A DNA stretch of 64,000 nucleotides from Tabrizicola_A sp964393035 (GTDB taxonomy: Bacteria; Pseudomonadota; Alphaproteobacteria; Rhodobacterales; Rhodobacteraceae), in contig CAYMRX010000006.1 of the NCBI GenBank assembly GCA_964393035.1, positions 124,001 to 188,000 on the forward strand, given 5' to 3'. Under the pieces are notes generated by a model. That model did no database searches. It was not told the DNA's origin and saw nothing but the letters and a program-made list of their open reading frames with translations. Positions 59,437 to 64,000 of the stretch are shown here, piece after piece. Position 1 is the first letter of the stretch. Each line of letters begins with the position of its first letter. The translations under genes and the position numbers were made by a program.

Positions 59437-60051
59437 TTAGGTTGTGGCGATCTTCAGGCCCAATATCCCGATGATGCCGCCAAAGATGCGGTCAATCCGG
59501 GCTTTGTAACGTGCATAACCGCGCTGCGAAACCTCGGTCGAGAAAATCCGCGCCACGATGACATTGCAAAACAGCTCATTGGCAAAGATGACAAGCATCA
59601 ACGCGGCCAGCCAGAGCGGCGCGGTATGCGGCGGCACAAGGCCGACAAAGACGGCGCCAAAGAACACCGCAGCCTTTGGATTGGCAAATTGCGTGGTCAT
59701 CCCAAGCCACACGGCCGCCAAGGCCCCGTCGCTGCGCGCGCCTTCGGCGGCGCTGTCGATCGGCTGATCGGCATGCCGCCACATCTGAAAGGCGATCCAG
59801 CACAGGAACAGCCCGCCCGCAATCTTGAAGGCAAGAAACAGCGAGGGCAAAGCCTTGAACAGCACCGACAGGCCCAGATAGGCGGCCATGGCCCAGAAAC
59901 AGGCGCCAAGCGCGACCCCCACACCCAGCCAGCAGGCGGTGCGGAACCCGCGGGTGACGCCGGTGCGCGCGGTGACGAAAACCGCGGGCCCCGGCGAGGC
60001 GGCGGCGACGAAATGCACCGCCCAAGCGGCGAAGAACGCCGCCCAGGTCAT
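59437..60051 (-). CDS. LysE family amino-acid exporter
   Basis: A 204-residue inner-membrane protein with about six helices. The signature AASPGPAVFVTARTGVTRGFRTACWLGVGVALG at residues 16-48 contains the LysE/RhtB PGP motif. The family exports amino acids or their derivatives; the substrate is not readable from sequence. The start overlaps the fabI stop by four bases, so it is translated after fabI in the same transcript. Confidence 0.9.
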   Translation of the reverse strand: MTWAAFFAAWAVHFVAAASPGPAVFVTARTGVTRGFRTACWLGVGVALGACFWAMAAYLGLSVLFKALPSLFLAFKIAGGLFLCWIAFQMWRHADQPIDSAAEGARSDGALAAVWLGMTTQFANPKAAVFFGAVFVGLVPPHTAPLWLAALMLVIFANELFCNVIVARIFSTEVSQRGYARYKARIDRIFGGIIGILGLKIATT

Positions 60052-60881
60052 TCCTTGCGGCCCGTCACCACATCGATGTCGGGCGCATCCACCGCCTTCA
60101 TGCCGACGACATGATAGCCCGCGTCCACATGCAGGTTCTCGCCCGTGGTGCCAGAGCCAAGATCCGACAGCAGGTAAAGCGCAGATTTGCCGACCTCATC
60201 CTGCGTCACATTGCGGCGCAGGGGCGAGTTCAACTCGTTCCATTTCATGATGTAGCGGAAATCGCCAATGCCAGAGGCGGCCAGCGTCTTGATCGGGCCG
60301 GCCGAGATGGCGTTCACCCGGATGCCGTCCTTGCCCAGATCTTCGGCCAGATATTTGACCGACGCCTCAAGTCCGGCCTTGGCCACGCCCATGACGTTGT
60401 AATGCGGCATGACCTTTTCGGCGCCGTAATAGGTCAGGGTCAGAAGGCTGCCGCCTTCGTTCATCATGGCGGCCGCACGCTGGCACACGGCGGTAAAGCT
60501 GTAGACCGAAATATCCATCGTCATCAGGAAGTTCTGACGCGAGGTGTCGACATAGCGGCCGCGCAATTCGTTCTTGTCGGAAAAGCCGATGGCATGCACC
60601 AGAAAGTCGATCTTGCCCCATTTCGCGGCCAATGCGGCGAAAAGCGCGTCCATCGACGCCTCATCCGTCACATCACATTCGACAAAGGTGTTCATCCCGA
60701 TCGAGGCGGCCAGGGGTTCCACCCGCTTTTTCAAGGCCTCGCCCTGATAGGAAAACGCAATCTCGGCGCCATGGGCGGCCAATTGCTGGGCGATGCCCCA
60801 TGCGATGGATTTGTCATTCGCAAGCCCCATGATAAGGCCGCGCTTGCCCGCCATCAGTCCCGCATTTACGCCCATTGACAT
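60048..60881 (-). CDS. fabI: Enoyl-[acyl-carrier-protein] reductase (NADH)
   Basis: A 277-residue short-chain dehydrogenase that performs the last reduction in type II fatty-acid elongation and is the target of triclosan. The nucleotide motif is GLIMGLANDKSIAWGIAQQLAAHG, and the catalytic Y-x6-K is in HYNVMGVAKAG after YYGAEKVMP. ATG at 60881 has GAGGG seven bases upstream; 60875 is a second candidate. It overlaps lysE and diverges from pdxH with 97 bp between starts. Confidence 0.95.
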   Translation of the reverse strand: MSMGVNAGLMAGKRGLIMGLANDKSIAWGIAQQLAAHGAEIAFSYQGEALKKRVEPLAASIGMNTFVECDVTDEASMDALFAALAAKWGKIDFLVHAIGFSDKNELRGRYVDTSRQNFLMTMDISVYSFTAVCQRAAAMMNEGGSLLTLTYYGAEKVMPHYNVMGVAKAGLEASVKYLAEDLGKDGIRVNAISAGPIKTLAASGIGDFRYIMKWNELNSPLRRNVTQDEVGKSALYLLSDLGSGTTGENLHVDAGYHVVGMKAVDAPDIDVVTGRKE

Positions 60882-60978
60882 TCGGTTGCCCTCATCCACC
60901 CTTGATTGTGAATGAGACGAATAGGCCAAAGCCCAGCCTCTCGCAAGAGCGGGTGGCTGACGCAAGGGAAGGAAGACC

Positions 60979-61599
60979 ATGAGCGACAGAGCCGGAATTT
61001 TCGCGGGCGAGGATCCCTTTGCCATCGCCCAAAGCTGGCTGACCGAGGCCGAGGGCAGCGAGCCGAATGATCCCAACGCGATTGCGCTTTCGACCGTGGA
61101 CGCAACCGGCATGCCAAACGTGCGCATGGTGCTGCTGAAGGAAATCGAGGGGGCGGGCGAAGGCGGTGGGGCCTTTGTGTTCTACACCAATTATACCAGC
61201 ACCAAGGGGCAAGAGATTGACGCCGCGGGCAAGGCGGCTTTCGTGATGCACTGGAAATCGCTGCGCCGTCAGATCCGGGTGCGCGGGATCGTCAGCCGCG
61301 AAGACGGTCCGCAGGCCGACGCCTATTACGCCTCGCGGTCGTTGCAATCGCGTTTGGGGGCTTGGGCAAGCCACCAGTCCCAACCGCTTTCCTCGCGCGG
61401 GGCGCTGCTGGCCGAGGTGGCAAAGGTCACCGTGACCCAAGGCCCGATGCCGAAACGCCCGCCCTTCTGGGGCGGTTTCCGGATCCGGCCGATCGAGATC
61501 GAATTCTGGGCGGATGGCGCTTTTCGGCTGCATGACCGGTTCCGCTGGACCCGCGCTTCGCAAGCGGACGGGTGGCAGGTTCAGCGGCTGAACCCCTGA
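60979..61599 (+). CDS. pdxH: Pyridoxine/pyridoxamine 5'-phosphate oxidase
   Basis: A 206-residue FMN enzyme that makes pyridoxal 5'-phosphate from PNP or PMP. Family blocks are MPNVRMVLLKEI, FVFYTNYTSTKGQEIDAAGKAAFVMHWKSLRRQIRVRG (phosphate and FMN contacts), and the C-terminal PIEIEFWADGAFRLHDRFRW. GAAGGAAG precedes the ATG. It diverges from fabI. Several PLP enzymes in this window depend on its product. Confidence 0.95.
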   Translation: MSDRAGIFAGEDPFAIAQSWLTEAEGSEPNDPNAIALSTVDATGMPNVRMVLLKEIEGAGEGGGAFVFYTNYTSTKGQEIDAAGKAAFVMHWKSLRRQIRVRGIVSREDGPQADAYYASRSLQSRLGAWASHQSQPLSSRGALLAEVAKVTVTQGPMPKRPPFWGGFRIRPIEIEFWADGAFRLHDRFRWTRASQADGWQVQRLNP

Positions 61600-61727
61600 T
61601 TTTTCGCGCTTGACGAGTGGTTTGTCACCTTTGGCGAGGTCTAAAAGATAGATTGAATTGGCTTGCAAGTCAGGGTCCTTTAGCCGCATGTGTAAGTGTG
61701 GGCTTTATCTGGGGAAACGGCTCTGAA

Positions 61728-62255
61728 ATGACAGAAGAAGAAGACGCGTCGCACGTCGTGCTCGGGCGCGTGAAATGGTTTGATCCGGCAAAGGGGTTTG
61801 GTTTCATCGTTGTGGATGACGAGCCGTCGGACATCCTGCTGCATGCCAATATCCTGAGGAATTTCGGCCAAAGCTCCGTGGCGGATGGCGCGGGCATCAC
61901 CGCGCGCGTGCAGCGCACCCAGCGCGGGATTCAGGCTGTCGAGATTTTGAAGATCGAGCCGCCGGTCGGCGTGCCGTTCCCGCTGGACGACGAATCCGTG
62001 CAGGAAAATCTGGCGGACCTTGCCGCGCTGCCGATTGAACCGGCGCGGGTCAAATGGTTCGACAAGGGCAAGGGCTTTGGCTTTGGCAATGTCTTTGGCC
62101 GATCGGAAGATGTGTTCATCCATGTCGAGGTTCTGCGCCATTCCGGTTTTGCCGATCTGCAAGCCGGCGAGGCCGTCGGTCTGCGCATCGTGGAAGGCAA
62201 GCGGGGCCGGATGGCCGTTCAGGTGCTGTCGTGGGATTCCGCCCTGCGGGCCTGA
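61728..62255 (+). CDS. Two-domain cold-shock protein
   Basis: A 175-residue protein with two cold-shock (OB-fold) domains: one near residues 12-75 (GRVKWFDPAKGFGFIVV...ILLHANIL) and one near 105-170 (ARVKWFDKGKGFGFGNV...VFIHVEVL). The RNP1-like KGFGF and RNP2-like FIH residues bind single-stranded RNA or DNA. The double layout is common in alphaproteobacteria. ATG at 61728 follows GGGGAAACGG, with a 128-bp leader holding a possible TTGACG -35 near 61610. The last 25 bases overlap the next gene. Confidence 0.9.
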   Translation: MTEEEDASHVVLGRVKWFDPAKGFGFIVVDDEPSDILLHANILRNFGQSSVADGAGITARVQRTQRGIQAVEILKIEPPVGVPFPLDDESVQENLADLAALPIEPARVKWFDKGKGFGFGNVFGRSEDVFIHVEVLRHSGFADLQAGEAVGLRIVEGKRGRMAVQVLSWDSALRA

Positions 62256-62713
62256 TCCTTCTGGCACTGGCCGCCCTCTCCGGGGCGGCACGCGCCGATT
62301 GCGCCCCCGATCAGGTGGAACTGCGCACGCTTTTTGGGGCGGTGCAGCGTTTTTCCGTCGATCTGGCGGATGATCCCGATGAACGCGCCCGCGGCCTGAT
62401 GTTCCGCGATCAGATGCCGATGGCGTCGGGCATGCTGTTTATCTTCCCCGCCCCGAAACATGCCACCTTCTGGATGAAGAATACCCCGCTGTCTCTGGAC
62501 ATCATCTTTGCCGATGCCACCGGGCTTGTGACCCATGTCCAAGACAGGGCCGAACCGATGAGCGAGGCTCTGATCGACGGCGGCGAAGGCGTGGCCTTTG
62601 TGCTGGAGATCAACGGCGGCCTTGCCCGCCCGATGGGCATTCTGCCCGGCGCGGTCTTGCGCCACCCGGCCATTGCGCAAGACGGCGCAGCCTGGGCCTG
62701 TGACGCGCCGTAG
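62231..62713 (+). CDS. DUF192 family exported protein
   Basis: A 160-residue periplasmic protein. A signal peptide (GFRPAGLILLALAALSGAARA, cleavage before DCAP) leads a DUF192 domain: ERARGLMFRDQMPMASGMLFIF, ATFWMKNTPLSLDIIFAD, and VLEINGG. The function is unknown. The GTG at 62231 lies inside the cold-shock gene (25-bp overlap), with AGGTG five bases upstream, so the two proteins are translated from one transcript. The same pairing recurs in alphaproteobacteria. Confidence 0.87.
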   Translation: MGFRPAGLILLALAALSGAARADCAPDQVELRTLFGAVQRFSVDLADDPDERARGLMFRDQMPMASGMLFIFPAPKHATFWMKNTPLSLDIIFADATGLVTHVQDRAEPMSEALIDGGEGVAFVLEINGGLARPMGILPGAVLRHPAIAQDGAAWACDAP

Positions 62714-62767
62714 AGAGCGGGGGCACATGGGCAGTTGTCCCGCGCCGTTGCTGGCGTCGCCAAGCTG

Positions 62768-62840
62768 AGTATTTCCAAAGGCGCAAATCCTTGAGGCTGT
62801 GTGCCTTTGGTCTTGCGCCTTTTGAAATACTCCCGCCGGA
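62768..62840. repeat. Dispersed intergenic element, inverted pair (copy i)
   Basis: AGTATTTCCAAAGGCGCAA (62768-62786) faces TTGCGCCTTTTGAAATACT (62813-62831), then CCCGCCGGAGG. The arms match at 17 of 19 positions and enclose about 26 bases. It lies between the DUF192 gene and tRNA-Pro. Confidence 0.85.
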
Positions 62841-62925
62841 GGCCCCGGCCGATGCGGGGCGCTGCGGAGGAAAGGTGTGACGAGGCGCTTTTCATTTGCC
62901 GCGCGACGGGTTAGGAAGCGGGCGT

Positions 62926-63002
62926 CGGGGCGTAGCGCAGTCTGGTAGCGCGACGGTTTTGGGTACCGTAGGCCGGGGGTTCGAATCCTCTCGCCCCGAC
63001 CA
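62926..63002 (+). tRNA. tRNA-Pro (anticodon TGG)
   Basis: A 77-base cloverleaf with encoded CCA. The acceptor stem is CGGGGCG/CGCCCCG, the D stem GCGC/GCGC, the anticodon stem ACGGT/ACCGT with loop TTTGGGT (anticodon TGG), and the T arm GGGGG-TTCGAAT-CCTCT. C at position 1 is usual for proline tRNA. Confidence 0.97.
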
Positions 63003-63068
63003 ACACTTAGCAGAAAATCAGGTGGCGCGGTTTGCAAGGCGGTTTGCCGCCTCGTTCACACTCGGCCC

Positions 63069-63197
63069 TCAGCGCGCCAGATGCTCGGCGATTCCCTCAG
63101 ACATTTCGGGCAACAGGGCCGCATACCGCCCGATCCCCTCGGTGGTGGAATGGCCCCGCTTGCCCCGCACCGCTTTGACCCCATATGGAAGGGGAAA
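63069..63197 (-). pseudogene. Possible C-terminal gene relic
   Basis: On the minus strand about 43 codons read LPYGVKAVRGKRGHSTTEGI... through GRYAALLPEMSEGIAEHLAR and a TGA, with GC-rich third positions like real genes. The frame has no start of its own before it runs into the antisense of SelO, so it could be the tail of a deleted gene. I do not recognise the family. It may equally be chance. Confidence 0.25.
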
Positions 63198-63200
63198 GAG

Positions 63201-64000
63201 ATGGGGGCGGGTATGATCCGGTTTGACAATACGTGGATGCGCGATCTGCCGGGCACTTTCCTGCGGCTGGACCCGGACCCTGCGCCTGCGCCCCGGCTTC
63301 TGGCGTGGAATAAAGGGCTGGCGGCGGATCTGGGGTTCGATCCGCAGGTGCAGGCCGAAGCCGCCAGCTGGTTTTCCGGCGCGGCTTTGCCCCCCGGCGC
63401 GGAACCGGTGGCGCTGGCCTATGCCGGGCACCAGTTTGGCGGCTTTTCTCCGCAACTGGGCGACGGGCGGGCGCATCTTCTGGGGGAGGTGCTGGACCCG
63501 GAAGGGCGGCGCTTTGACATTCAACTGAAAGGCTCGGGCCGGACGCCGTTTTCGCGCGGCGGCGATGGCAAGGCGGCGGTCGGGCCGATGCTGCGCGAAT
63601 ATCTGATTTCCGAGGCGATGGCGGCCATGGGCATTCCGACCACCCGCGCGCTGGCCGTGGTGGCGACGGGCGAAACCGTCTGGCGCGAGGGTCAGGCCCT
63701 GCCCGGCGCGGTGCTGGCGCGGGTGGCGGCCAGCCATATTCGCATCGGCAGCTTTCAGTTCCTGGCCGCGCGGGGCGAAGATGCCAAGCTGGCCGCGCTT
63801 TTGGATTACACCATCGCGCGGCATTATCCGCATCTTGCCCCCGGCGACGCCTTGGGCCTGTTTGATGCCGTGACGCAGGCGCAGGCCCGGTTGATCGCGC
63901 AGTGGATGGGCGTGGGCTTTGTTCATGGTGTGATGAACACCGACAACATGGCCTTGTCAGGTGAGACCATCGACTATGGCCCCTGCGCCTTCATGGAAGG
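63201..64000 (+). CDS. SelO/YdiU family protein adenylyltransferase (partial, runs off the window)
   Basis: The first about 266 residues of a pseudokinase-fold SelO protein, which transfers AMP to Ser, Thr or Tyr side chains. Family blocks are FDNTWMRDLPGTF, PVALAYAGHQFGGFSPQLGDGRAHLLGEV, QLKGSGRTPFSRGGDGKAAVGPMLREYLISEAM, and HGVMNTDNMALSGETIDYGPCAF, which contain the ATP-binding and catalytic residues. ATG at 63201 has AAGGGG seven bases upstream; ATG at 63213 is the alternative. The redox C-terminal end is beyond position 64000. Confidence 0.92.
   Translation, partial: MGAGMIRFDNTWMRDLPGTFLRLDPDPAPAPRLLAWNKGLAADLGFDPQVQAEAASWFSGAALPPGAEPVALAYAGHQFGGFSPQLGDGRAHLLGEVLDPEGRRFDIQLKGSGRTPFSRGGDGKAAVGPMLREYLISEAMAAMGIPTTRALAVVATGETVWREGQALPGAVLARVAASHIRIGSFQFLAARGEDAKLAALLDYTIARHYPHLAPGDALGLFDAVTQAQARLIAQWMGVGFVHGVMNTDNMALSGETIDYGPCAFME

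Overview
The window is a GC-rich, gene-dense chromosomal segment, almost certainly from a Rhodobacteraceae alphaproteobacterium (Rhodobacter/Tabrizicola/Gemmobacter-like). The evidence is a trgA-trgB pair next to photolyase and cfa, CobS/CobT-type aerobic cobaltochelatase, an alphaproteobacterial LexA box (GTTC-N7-GTTC) in front of lexA, a YibQ-like deacetylase, a two-domain cold-shock protein paired with a DUF192 protein, and the codon bias (most third positions G or C). I see no prophage, insertion sequence, CRISPR array or rRNA. There is one tRNA gene, Pro(TGG).

Layout. 0-10 kb: a leftward polyamine-type ABC binding protein, a class V aminotransferase, a rightward stress operon (photolyase, cyclopropane synthase, trgA, trgB), then a GntR regulator and a class III omega-aminotransferase. 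9-15 kb: DUF454 protein, a truncated GT90-like gene, RNase D, SGNH hydrolase, a lipoprotein, SufE, Xaa-Pro aminopeptidase. 15-22 kb: cobT and cobS separated by a REP-like element, exported MsrB, a methyltransferase-glycosyltransferase pair, a J-domain protein, BolA. 22-33 kb: malate synthase G, an ArsR-SRPBCC-SRPBCC operon, ArsC/Spx-like reductase, aminopeptidase N, a lytic transglycosylase lipoprotein, gatB, DUF4177. 33-41 kb: HisC-like aminotransferase, valS, an Lrp regulator divergent from ornithine/lysine decarboxylase with a long structured leader, and a DUF2235 hydrolase. 41-58 kb: gltA, gltX, comEC, lexA, moeA, moaC, trpC, ung, trpD, trpG, a YibQ-like protein, trpE, a PpiD-type foldase. 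58-64 kb: aminotransferase, gpt, LysE exporter, fabI, pdxH, cold-shock protein, DUF192 protein, tRNA-Pro, and SelO running off the right edge.

How genes work together. Three loci touch amine metabolism: the polyamine-type binding protein, the omega-aminotransferase and the ornithine/lysine decarboxylase. The last two share an AATTTGATCA motif, each with two TGATCA cores upstream of the gene. Most of the tryptophan pathway is split: trpE lies behind a foldase gene, and trpG-trpD-ung and trpC-moaC-moeA follow beyond a rightward gene. lexA has its own SOS box.

Non-coding structure is the most distinctive part. A dispersed intergenic element (a G5-6/C5-6 hairpin plus GGATATTT or AGTATTT and either a GCCAAGATGAA-like or AGGCGCAA tail) occurs at least nine times, three times as inverted pairs. 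Most of the rest is ordinary conserved chromosome. No wholly new multi-gene system is evident, and the strongest leads are regulatory or repeat elements.
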